Source: Phytophthora colocasiae
Taxonomy: Eukaryota > Oomycota > Peronosporomycetes > Peronosporales > Peronosporaceae
Assembly (NCBI GenBank): GCA_018806915.1
Contig: JAGKQI010000031.1
Location: forward strand, 1,054,001 to 1,118,000
Direction of reading: 5' to 3'
DNA length: 64,000 nucleotides
Positions within the stretch are counted from its first letter, which is position 1. Each line of letters opens with the position of its first letter. This document shows, piece after piece, positions 51,701 to 57,433 of this stretch. The position numbers and the translations under genes were made by a program. The notes under the pieces are model-generated. The model was given only the letters and a program-made list of their open reading frames with translations, searched no databases and was not told the DNA's origin.

Positions 51701-52026
51701 TGATTAACCAGACAGTGGCTGACGAACGTGAGCGACGGTATGAAGAGCAAGGCATCGGCAGTTGCTACATGTTCCGAGTGGACGAGAAAACGATCATCGA
51801 CGCCACACGTTGTGGTAACCTGGCGCGCTTTATCAACCATTCATGCGACCCCAAGGCTTTTGCGCGTATTGTGGCGGTAGAAGGAGGAGAGAAGAAGATC
51901 GTAATCTTCGCCAAGCGGGCGATTGCGGTGGGAGATGAAGTTACGTACGACTACAAGTTCCCGATCGAAGATGAAGCGATTCGCTGCGACTGCAACGCTC
52001 CCAATTGTATTGGGCGTATGAATTAG
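42790..52026 (+). CDS. trithorax/MLL-like histone H3K4 methyltransferase, SET domain
   Basis: The product is 3,078 aa from the first in-frame ATG, without introns. Domains in order (approximate residues): PHD-like zinc region 5-107; further Cys pairs 184-330; four short PHD-like units with CDxCDxEFDMxxLNPPL...GDWFCxxC (346-379, 402-436, 481-515, 703-737); a Tudor/PWWP-like stretch about 800-850; PHD 1126-1208; bromodomain 1396-1491 (IIKAPMDLSTMQHKI); PHD fingers 1671-1817 and 1891-1947; extended PHD 2301-2401; FYRN 2576-2634; FYRC 2664-2757; SET 2937-3058 with the cofactor and catalytic motifs HGYGLF, RFINHSCDP and YDYKFP; and a post-SET CxCxxxxC. The FYRN-FYRC-SET-post-SET end is that of KMT2 enzymes, which methylate histone H3 Lys4 in COMPASS complexes in the nucleus. 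All catalytic motifs are intact. Confidence 0.95.
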   Translation: MYFACLVCEKVLEAPNAAEAVDSVQNGVRTAGNLSSPSTLENPSSTTPSAEISLENSAQTTKKATGSTQVSRCGVCDGIYHSKCLLNLENGEEQGEPMPGTSFTCIKCLSDTGKLTTKQQEALDEDALPILVPALAFPFVRRAQKAGKGSVSGENAVDNTENDDEEMVQSGEHKWRVASSEVEVCTTCRQVEIAPEERIKCLKCHNSRLHRRCVQHHQAEQGATKKKRSYRGTGKKRRRAPSTATLEWCAPCLLKSDKQVLQLRDGSIEKRTVAALVDNADDVQWSRECCICKKHFCLEEFCDPQTTDTTLGHVLEHASLEIEGDWCCVHCTPIARSLIMDPLMTVVICDGCDGEFDMATINPPLEKVPEGDWFCSSCTNKAGVPVPISAETSIKLPLIPVTLLICDSCDGEFDMTKLNPPLAEIPSGDWFCPACSSTQHELNQGRIRRGNTKAGIPQRRGANKPQVPAQTAPPPVKEIVTVLLCDGCDHEFDPMTLNPPLLKIPKGEWFCPACSDVRAAASNAQRCVGCDTIFHASGSAVDRLHRPSGTVDGVMLCEACRNRQVGYTRRRSVPPGTSADVTSAKINNKRSRVDGVSDAAKRPKKIKTEPSIPLSIGGSVAVSQPTDGHTPSHASPNDNAGPPLLIPKPITMVRSSAGLRNDFDGTKITNGWSYTNPTVIVADPDDKFISSGTDNVEESGILIVCDICFGEFKMADVLRTDDASAVPARPWYCKPCLRALKRSRKKGPRFSKQMVLEMQVYGRLLRATAAKVSDADAAARLGSPPNSREERRKMYELVGKSVGIFLQWDMQWVMGRVMAFHAKHPSMHHTIRFDDGVEASLPLYAYPMVIGTQTMLYVKVPALQNRWWPAQVLQLNALARNLLLPTHEEQAGARSNFRFVRIFAIDDDHVETTQYVSCWVPKHLCRSMKRFTPPVEDTQMNTMLSKSVNRAQHELQTEQDHLKSFFQVLLTRFRREMAATTSKPPAKPAKGAKRTPGHSDVHNRRAQISEAMVGKTIVVASCRDVASGSYVVKTFDKDSKKHTIVSSDGPEVMVDLLQSSDIVYHVEDDNSFSELAVILELSGSDVGGGIPGEFHSKELLEKAIIQETDVLRDNTVKTPGGKQEDNHTCSYCFLGADEYQDDVDTHGALEKVEQEELVMCAKCDRHFHSSCCDPPHASISLVNPEDGGILVSDLKLPFVCSDCTSCAGCHKQKDSERESSTPQWSQWRLPLQAVALCTKCIPYYKANRFCGVCNLVLDDEQLTTSVDLLTCSTCHHWIHAGCEPDPHPAFHAFSQPSDFALDVLTDTQDQVKPGSCEANTLEADTESISSLKTPGGSRSPSEERDVMSNGKSKDDGAAKSAKQLEEDFAHSLRFGAGYDAKVLHNYECITCRKVRMLHVLHRLGVEDKLDLFKEPVTEAIAPTYFDIIKAPMDLSTMQHKILDGTYIRVNFRAFRDDFELMCLNAVTFNTKERDFLIWREAWRFYGQGQRIIRQTAPKARMKQRGGRHYDALLVAAKRQLPNNSALAQSNGDLLETGGDNEDDDELEDEEEADTGNGSDAGSEAVGRQEIGALNGSSSGLVSEASSVEDTNTNASDSTGKSQTATSDIVSARANGTALAVATAPADRRVVTTDALVFQTKLRVGTTRSLIRLFQIVQTRTSAHTYSWLDMCAVCGSAGLQSELIFCVDCGEGFHSFCIPGMSAARLEDNDQLRAYWRCLNCKMCEICGQPGAVCGAESNSGRVPATAGNVDVNNPNPVENVSGAELSNGEPLLLCEHCDRGYHGSCLVPAIKLPSTLKKRDGTTSIPAIYCGGCVACTNCKGDKRVEHLDSEEAKKDHIAALERTYSYERNKCLHCYNKKEREVQALKERTRLLTEAWTSATRRSKKDAEKCPLCRRKWDADQEELMQCDACERWVHPPCDALLKADPKRYQLLVSDPNAVYVCAACRPQEREHLSRKASDGEGWRCQVLIADIQRKRLQCESGWKETQMQLEQVERWKRLADHTPVYLYVLRLGEECLRNFAYRSLNFQSDWYRFTKQQELDESGVVLPEWLLRKANRYMRFKRYVRGPRAAARRCERKTQSFYSKQAVGLNTRKDASAICTIVSEAASCAALLACVHLLYGWRPLPEVVIHLLSSDEETERRKLGEELLKRLRTGESVDGEESKPRLKLEAEIAAIKEQYERRVGKRHLVHEPASDLTVFGFGDGVSSTEKAKDDTKAPEKTKDDVVPTPKTPKSVRSTLEEKTTEAPKAVVSPVTTALSAPSRRMAHMTTATPLHGWPKSDSDPSEVSATVAFEDTRFCALCFMIGDNTACGRLLYTESETWVHVNCALWSMEVYEDAAGVLHRCNKAKHRSRLIRCDGCGLMGATIGCAIARCTIHYHFPCAVDAGVAFLPNGETCCPNASHLDIVARKLEVKNGASLTIPPIPLTPEDESSKAEDNTEAAVGEILDLEGREVEGDDDEEAKTPASEDTAQSSVPATPDSGNTTELESVKEESISELEEQKESEVTTDPEQDVKPNGAVAPLLPQQHVLPVINPRPEPRRSLFSDPPLVTVSDLKKKKRAEQKRGIKPRPMCYRVGSLTIHSLGHIFVGNGSFHTRTALYPLGFRSTRIFWSTRQLATRCLYECVISSSEIEERREKRQKKLETGDVDDETEEKERRRPRVVFKITASDDQGRPIVASTPEDALIELRSRVVSLYEEQRGFAVTPRNGNQNLVETERNPFLKRSSWFSYALSGDYFFGFGLPEISRHIEELPFAATAAISRRTIVRKLRQQQQRQGQSPLAGSAAATWSSNTRKRSHDTMEQSASNAAQVISAMLEEEEEEQPYEFTQKLPSVEIFQTAERVMDQLVRAEQRARQSSGSARTDGFEGNRLFGAPKKAKTMPRRQALNKEATSEPVPGTTNPNSGSTSSGGVAMDIEHLPVTMQYRELRRRPFDERMLVRKSSIHGYGLFLKESVSEGQMIVEYQGQMINQTVADERERRYEEQGIGSCYMFRVDEKTIIDATRCGNLARFINHSCDPKAFARIVAVEGGEKKIVIFAKRAIAVGDEVTYDYKFPIEDEAIRCDCNAPNCIGRMN

Positions 52027-52287
52027 GTTTGTTCTTGGTGGAAATCATGCAAAATGTATTTTTTTTTTACTTTGTGCTTTCTGCCGACAGATTTCATAGA
52101 GAGATGTCCACCACGATGTTCTTACCCTTTTCTGAAAGATCGACGTTCGGCTCTCCCTGAGCTGCAGGGAAAGTGTTTGAGGTGATAACTTCGTGTCCGT
52201 GAGTGGTGCCGTCCAGATTGGAAAAATTCAGAGTACGCGGATATTAAACTGCTGTCTGGGCCTTGGGAGTGATCTTGATCGCTTGAA

Positions 52288-53298
52288 TTACTGGGGCTTC
52301 CACCAATTCTTGAGCTTGTTCCACGGACGCTTGAGCTTTTCCATCACGTAATTCTTTGCCTTTTTGAAGGTAGCCCAAATCCAGTTTTGGCATCCTGAAG
52401 TGTTCACCACCCTCTTAGCCTCTGTTTCGGGAACGAATGGAAATGTCTCACCCCATTGAGGATTGCCAATTCTTTCGGGAAGCACTGAGATTGTTGCTTC
52501 CGTGGTAGAATCTCGGGTATAACCGCCTTCAGCTGTCTGCAAATTGTCATCATCTTGCGTGGGTGCCAAAAGAGCATCGATCGAGTTTCGTTTCTTCGAC
52601 ACTTCTTCAAGCTTGCGCTCTAGTAGCACGTTCTGCTTCAACAGATTTTCTTGCATTTCTCGAAGTCGTTGCGACACCTTGTGGAAATCTTCAATCTCAA
52701 TGGCTTGGACATTCTGAGGATCAATTTCAACAGTTGGAGTCCCAGACCGAATAAACTTTTCAACGTCACTAGGAAGATTCGTGACGGCATTGTCTTTTTC
52801 ATCCAGTTCGTCGATCATCGGGATAAAAACAATATCCTGCGTCTTGTACCGAGTGGACTTGATCAGGGTGACAACTCGATCATATTCGTGTTCCTTCTTC
52901 ATGATTTCCCCATGTTGACGTTTCTTCACATTGTTGACAATGACTGCGAATGGGATATTATCCAGTCCGATGGAACGTAGTACAACTTCGATCGTTGCCA
53001 GGTCATCGTTTACTACGCGACCGTTTTCAAGGCGAATGATGAAGAAAAGTTTGTATTTTCCCGATTGTTTCAGCGCTTGTGTGATCTCATCTGCCGCTTT
53101 GTCTTGAATGGAGCGATCTGCCAAGCCGGGTGTGTCCAAGTACTGCACATTATCGTGAAGGTGTTTCTGGAATGCATTGGTCCGACCACCACCGTAACTC
53201 AAACCCGAGTCGAAATGGGGATGACCGACAAGGCAGTTGATCAACGTACTCTTACCCGTCCCAGGGTTTCCCAAAAAGAGGTGGTTTACCATCACCAT
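52288..53298 (-). CDS. P-loop GTPase, G domain plus coiled coil, copy 1
   Basis: The ORF has 336 codons from the ATG at 53298; a second ATG at 53292 aligns better with the paralogue. The G1 loop GNPGTGKST is at residues 10-18 and the G3 motif DTPGLAD follows about 40 residues later; VIVNNVKKR could serve as G4 (N-x-V-K in place of N/TKxD). After the G domain (to about residue 195) comes a heptad-rich helix (LREMQENLLKQNVLLERKLEEV), then a basic, Trp-rich tail (WATFKKAKNYVMEKLKRPW) that could touch membranes. It resembles the AIG1/GIMAP and septin-like TRAFAC GTPases. The role is unknown; defence or membrane remodelling is speculative. It is divergent to copy 2. Confidence 0.75.
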   Translation of the reverse strand: MVMVNHLFLGNPGTGKSTLINCLVGHPHFDSGLSYGGGRTNAFQKHLHDNVQYLDTPGLADRSIQDKAADEITQALKQSGKYKLFFIIRLENGRVVNDDLATIEVVLRSIGLDNIPFAVIVNNVKKRQHGEIMKKEHEYDRVVTLIKSTRYKTQDIVFIPMIDELDEKDNAVTNLPSDVEKFIRSGTPTVEIDPQNVQAIEIEDFHKVSQRLREMQENLLKQNVLLERKLEEVSKKRNSIDALLAPTQDDDNLQTAEGGYTRDSTTEATISVLPERIGNPQWGETFPFVPETEAKRVVNTSGCQNWIWATFKKAKNYVMEKLKRPWNKLKNWWKPQ

Positions 53299-53452
53299 AG
53301 CTATTGAAAAGAAAGAATGACCAGTTAGGATTTTTGTTCAGAGAGAACGGAACTTTCGCTGAAAAAACACGGGAAAGCGTGAGTAAATTTCAGCGAGGGG
53401 TTTATTCGGAAAGCTCTTAGATGGTGAAGTCCCCCTCATTATCTTTATCGAC

Positions 53453-54235
53453 ATGCCTACGAACTATCTGTTCCTCGGGAATCCTGGTACGGGGAAGAGT
53501 ACGCTCATTAACTGCCTCATCGGGAAGCCGGTGTTTCAAGCAGGGATCTCTTATGGAGGAGGCCTCACCAGCTTCTTTCAGAAGCATGAGCATGATGGAA
53601 AGGTTTACATGGACACCCCTGGCCTCGCAGACCGAAAACTCATGAAACAAGCTGCTGAGGCCATCACCGATGCTCTCAGACAGTCCGGAACGTACAAGAT
53701 CTTCTTCATGGTGCGTCTCGAGAATGGCCGCGTGGTAGCCGACGATCTCTCAACGATTGAGACGGTGATTTCGTGTATCAACCTGGATGAGGTTCCGTTC
53801 ACTATCATCATAAACAACGTCAAGAAGCGCCAATTCAGAGCAATGATGGATAAGGGGGACGAGTTCAAGAAGGTTGTGACGCTGGTGAATGCTGGGAAGT
53901 ACACTACACCGGAGATTATGTTCATCCCGACGATTCCAGAACTGGACGAGGAGGATAACGCAATTACAGCACTACCAGATCATGTGGCGCATTTTATCCA
54001 GCTAAAAGCTCCGATTGTGGACATTAGCCCGCACGTTGTGAATGATGTCGGACCTGACGAGTTTATAAGGATCGTAAAACAACTGGCTGCACAGGTAGAA
54101 CGCTTGCAAAAAGATAACGACGCTCTACGTCTACGATTGGAAGAATTGGAGAAGAAGCCAGGGTTCTTCCGGTATATTGGAGCGTGTCTTGATGAAGCAA
54201 TCCGTCCAGTTGTGAAGCTTTTTATCCGTGCGTAG
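53453..54235 (+). CDS. P-loop GTPase, copy 2
   Basis: The 260-aa paralogue of the neighbouring minus-strand gene has the same G1 (GNPGTGKST, residues 9-17), DTPGLAD and INNVKKR. A short coiled coil (LAAQVERLQKDNDALRLRLEELEKK) and an amphipathic end (YIGACLDEAIRPVVKLFIRA) complete it. It lacks the about 80-residue insert and longer tail of copy 1. The 154-bp space between the two ATGs must hold both promoters, so co-expression is likely. Confidence 0.78.
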   Translation: MPTNYLFLGNPGTGKSTLINCLIGKPVFQAGISYGGGLTSFFQKHEHDGKVYMDTPGLADRKLMKQAAEAITDALRQSGTYKIFFMVRLENGRVVADDLSTIETVISCINLDEVPFTIIINNVKKRQFRAMMDKGDEFKKVVTLVNAGKYTTPEIMFIPTIPELDEEDNAITALPDHVAHFIQLKAPIVDISPHVVNDVGPDEFIRIVKQLAAQVERLQKDNDALRLRLEELEKKPGFFRYIGACLDEAIRPVVKLFIRA

Positions 54236-54408
54236 GGAGAATTACCTACAAGCATCTATTTCGTGATTCACTTGTTGTCAGTGAGCGTGTTCACTGCGAG
54301 TTTAATGGAGCGTAATACAACTTCGATCGTTGGCCGTTTTAATTCAGTTGATTAACTCCAGAATTTGTTTTCCTTGTTATACAACGTTCATTCTTTTTTG
54401 TTATCTTA

Positions 54409-55257
54409 CGCAGGCTACACTGATTTCCGCCCGTCGACTACTTCGTCACCGGTTGCAAGTTGCTTCCTTTGCTCTTCGACTTTTTCTCGGCGTCCGACTT
54501 GTGCTCCTTCTTCTTTAACGTGGCGTCCTCCTTCTCAGTCGACTTCGAGTTGTCAGCATCCTCTGCAGACTTCACCTCGTCAGTAGAGGCACCTTCCGAT
54601 GCGGCTGACTCGTAGTTGAAGCCACCGTAGTAAGGATAGCCATAGCTGTAGTCGTTGTCATAGCCCGGGTAGATCGGGTAGGCATAGCTGTAGGATGAGT
54701 AGTAGTCCGGGTAGTATCCGTAGCCATAGCCGTAGCCAAAGTCGCCGCCATAGCCGTAGCCACCACCGTACGACGAGTAGTAGTCGGGGTAATAGTAGTC
54801 GTCCTTCTTGCCGTAACTGTAGTAGCCCTTGCCATAGCTATAGTAGTCGTTGTCGTGGTCGTAGTCGTCGCAGTCTCCGCCGTAGCTCTTATAGCCGTAA
54901 CTGTAGCCGGCACCATAGTTCTTGTAGTCGTAGTCATCGTGGTCGTGGTCGTATCCATAGCTCTTGTGCTCATAACCATAGACGTCGTGCTTGTAGTCGT
55001 CTTTGTCATAGCTGTAGTCGGAGGACTCCGTGGCCTTGGCCTTGTCATCCTTGTCTTCGAGACGGCGACGGTCGTGGTCGTGGTCGTGTCGGTGGTGCCT
55101 CTTGTTGTGGTCATGGTCATGGTCGTGCTTGTGTCCGTAGCCGTAAGAGCCGAGTTGACGAGCGCTAGTCGGTTGGAGGGCGGAGACAGCTACCAACAGG
55201 CCGAGCACGACAAGGAACTTGGAGGACTGCATCTTGTCGATGGGGTCACTTGATTCT
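54409..55257 (-). repeat. left arm of 849-bp inverted duplication
   Basis: The reverse complement of 55453-56301, of equal length and with few differences. It covers the whole secreted-protein gene plus about 25 bp upstream of the ATG and about 30 bp downstream. The central spacer is 195 bp (55258-55452). Confidence 0.9.
54438..55232 (-). CDS. secreted His/Asp-, Tyr/Gly-rich protein, copy 1
   Basis: The 264-aa protein starts at the ATG at 55232, with a signal peptide (MQSSKFLVVLGLLVAVSA, cleavage near QPTSA/RQ). A His/Asp-rich block follows (HDHDHDHNKRHHRHDHDHD), likely able to bind metal ions. A long Tyr/Gly/Asp-rich region of YGYG, DYDYKNYG, YYSYGK and YPDYYSSY repeats is next, then a Lys/Glu/Ser-rich charged tail. 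Composition suggests an extracellular or cell-wall structural protein whose tyrosines could be cross-linked; this is inference. The tail is nine residues longer than in copy 2 because a stop codon there is GGA here. Confidence 0.8.
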   Translation of the reverse strand: MQSSKFLVVLGLLVAVSALQPTSARQLGSYGYGHKHDHDHDHNKRHHRHDHDHDRRRLEDKDDKAKATESSDYSYDKDDYKHDVYGYEHKSYGYDHDHDDYDYKNYGAGYSYGYKSYGGDCDDYDHDNDYYSYGKGYYSYGKKDDYYYPDYYSSYGGGYGYGGDFGYGYGYGYYPDYYSSYSYAYPIYPGYDNDYSYGYPYYGGFNYESAASEGASTDEVKSAEDADNSKSTEKEDATLKKKEHKSDAEKKSKSKGSNLQPVTK

Positions 55258-55452
55258 TCAGTTTGTAGTTGAGTGTTGAGCAGAACGTGAAATGCAAAGT
55301 GAGAGTGCGCGTGCGTGTGTTCGCTTTATTCGGACCTCCGTAGATGTGAATATGATGGGAAAAAATGTCCATCTTCTCGACAGCCTGCAAGAGACTATGA
55401 CGGAACTGGAATTGAAAAACGTGAGCCATCTACAGAGCCGACGCTGCTCAGC

Positions 55453-56301
55453 AGAATCAAGTGACCCCATCGACAAGATGCAGACCTCCAAGTTCCTTGT
55501 CGTGCTCGGCCTGTTGGTAGCTGTCTCCGCCCTCCAACCGACTAGCGCTCGTCAACTCGGCTCTTACGGCTACGGACACAAGCACGACCATGACCATGAC
55601 CACAACAAGAGGCACCACCGACACGACCACGACCACGACCGTCGCCGTCTCGAAGACAAGGATGACAAGGCCAAGGCCACGGAGTCCTCCGACTACAGCT
55701 ATGACAAAGACGACTACAAGCACGACGTCTATGGTTATGAGCACAAGAGCTATGGATACGACCACGACCACGATGACTACGACTACAAGAACTATGGTGC
55801 CGGCTACAGTTACGGCTATAAGAGCTACGGCGGAGACTGCGACGACTACGACCACGACAACGACTACTATAGCTATGGCAAGGGCTACTACAGTTACGGC
55901 AAGAAGGACGACTACTATTACCCCGACTACTACTCGTCGTACGGTGGTGGCTACGGCTATGGCGGCGACTTTGGCTACGGCTATGGCTACGGATACTACC
56001 CGGACTACTACTCATCCTACAGCTATGCCTACCCGAGCCACCCGGGCTATGACAACGACTACAGCTATGGCTATCCTTACTACGGTGGCTTCAACTACGA
56101 GTCAGCCGCATCGGAAGGTGCCTCTACTGACGAGGTGAAGTCTGCAGAGGATGCTGACAACTCGAAGTCGGCTGAGAAGGAGGACGCCACGTCAAAGAAG
56201 AAGGAGCACAAGTCGGACGCCGAGAAAAAGTCGAAGAGCAAATGAAGCAACTTGCAACCGGTGACGAAGTAGTCGACGGGCGGAAAACAGTGTAGCCTGC
56301 G
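55453..56301 (+). repeat. right arm of 849-bp inverted duplication
   Basis: Mirror partner of 54409-55257. Identity ends abruptly on both sides: beyond 56301 there is CAAAGTG, while the left arm continues TAAGATAAC. Confidence 0.9.
55478..56245 (+). CDS. secreted His/Asp-, Tyr/Gly-rich protein, copy 2
   Basis: The 255-aa product is near-identical to copy 1; visible differences are few (MQTSK/MQSSK, PSHPGY/PIYPGY, SKSAEK/SKSTEK, ATSKKK/ATLKKK, and the earlier stop). The frame is open further upstream to an ATG at 55292, but the start at 55478 is preferred because it places the signal peptide at the N-terminus and matches copy 1. Head-to-head with copy 1, 245 bp between the ATGs, so the two share one short regulatory region. 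Confidence 0.8.
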   Translation: MQTSKFLVVLGLLVAVSALQPTSARQLGSYGYGHKHDHDHDHNKRHHRHDHDHDRRRLEDKDDKAKATESSDYSYDKDDYKHDVYGYEHKSYGYDHDHDDYDYKNYGAGYSYGYKSYGGDCDDYDHDNDYYSYGKGYYSYGKKDDYYYPDYYSSYGGGYGYGGDFGYGYGYGYYPDYYSSYSYAYPSHPGYDNDYSYGYPYYGGFNYESAASEGASTDEVKSAEDADNSKSAEKEDATSKKKEHKSDAEKKSKSK

Positions 56302-56509
56302 ACAAAGTGTAGCGTCAGATAACAAAAAGAATGGATGCTGTATAAAAGCAATTTGATGTCCTTCCTACTGCATCCTTGATCAAATTCCTGTTTACAGGAC
56401 CATAACAAAGTTCGTACCAGTTACGATTTCCTGGAAATTCGATTATTGGAGAGTCACCACCTTTCAGTCGAACGGATCAGTGTGAACATTGTCATTACTC
56501 GCAGGCTGA

Positions 56510-57131
56510 CTAGCAGAAAAACATCGATATGAGATCGAGCCCATACTCGACCATCTGACCCACAACGTTTCCCCCCAAGGATTCGTCTGCGAACCCAACC
56601 GCTTGGCTCACGATTTCCTCCCCCAAACATTCCGCCGCTTCATTGACAACTCCTCGACGCAACGAACTGCCAACCTTACTCCACATTGACGGCGAATTTC
56701 CAATGCTGAAGTTCTTAGCCGACGACTGGATAACAACAACAATACTCAGTAAACGCTAGGAGATATCTGATCTTGATACCGTACCGTTGCCACATATCCG
56801 ATATTGTCTCCAACGAACGGCTTGTACTCCGCCCACTGCTGCCAGTCATCAACAACGATCTGTCCACCTTCGTAGTACCGCCCTAACTCCCTCAATTGGA
56901 ACGGCTTGGTAGTTCCGAAGCGGTTATGCGAGTGAGAGCATCTACCGGCATTCCAGCACGAAACACAAACATCGTAGTCGGCAGTGCATTCAGTGCATGA
57001 GAGCATTTCATTGTCAGTGATGAAGCTCAACTTGCCGCACTCGTCACACCCCCGCATCATCCCCATCCCAGTGAACATGTAGAGTGCTTCACGAGGGGAA
57101 ATGCAGCCGTCACCATTAATGTCGAACTGCA
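56510..57131 (-). pseudogene. EF-hand/ZZ-like gene, 3' part (after Ty3 insertion)
   Basis: This is the last of three parts of one gene that runs on the minus strand from 63846 to 56510. The frame enters at the insertion site within an EF-hand (FDINGDGCISPREA). A Cys-rich ZZ-like finger follows (CDECG ... CTECTADYDVCVSCW ... HSHNRF), then an end exon. I place a 59-bp intron at 56784-56726 (GTACGG...TATCCAG, with TTTACTGAG as branch-like site). Exon 56725-56510 then gives 71 more residues ending ISMFFC. Without that splice the frame would stop at 56746. The restored gene would encode 383 aa. Confidence 0.8.
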
Positions 57132-57399
57132 TGTTGTAGCTGGTGCTACACTGTGTAGCCGTTGCTGGGATCTAGCCCAGCAACACCAACACTCTACAGA
57201 AGATGACCAGCTGCAGCAAGTAAGGACGGTTGCTCAACTGATCAAGTATGGACTGTTATGCAGGTGCAGCAAGTACGGACGGTTTGTGCCACCGGAGCGG
57301 TCACCTCCAAGGGCATGCATAAGACAAGAGCTGTTAGTGCAAACTAACGAACTGCTCAATACATATCACTTCTACATTTCCTTTGGAAGCGACACAACA
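57132..57399 (+). repeat. 5' LTR of chromodomain Ty3/gypsy element
   Basis: 268 bp, TG...CA. It differs by one base from 62420-62687 (GCATAAGAC against GCATAGGAC). It is preceded by CTGCA, which is repeated after the other LTR. Inside, GTGCAGCAAGTACGGACGGTT nearly repeats GCTGCAGCAAGTAAGGACGG. Confidence 0.95.
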
Positions 57400-57433
57400 A
57401 AGAATTCTTTAGCTGGACAAGTCGCAGCCCAGC

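Noticed and set aside
55157..55232. RQLG after the signal peptide of the His/Tyr-rich proteins as an RxLR motif
   Set aside because: The fourth residue is Gly, not Arg, there is no dEER run, and the rest is low-complexity; the effector label is not supported.
54572..56138. Thr-, Arg/Ser- and Val-rich open frames of 130-180 codons around the secreted-protein genes
   Set aside because: They are other-frame readings of the GAC/TAC/GGC-rich repeats; the frame with signal peptide and start is the gene.
56726..56754. A 29-bp intron (GTTTAC...CCAG) in the EF-hand gene
   Set aside because: It is too short for splicing; a donor at 56784 gives a 59-bp intron in the right phase with the same acceptor.
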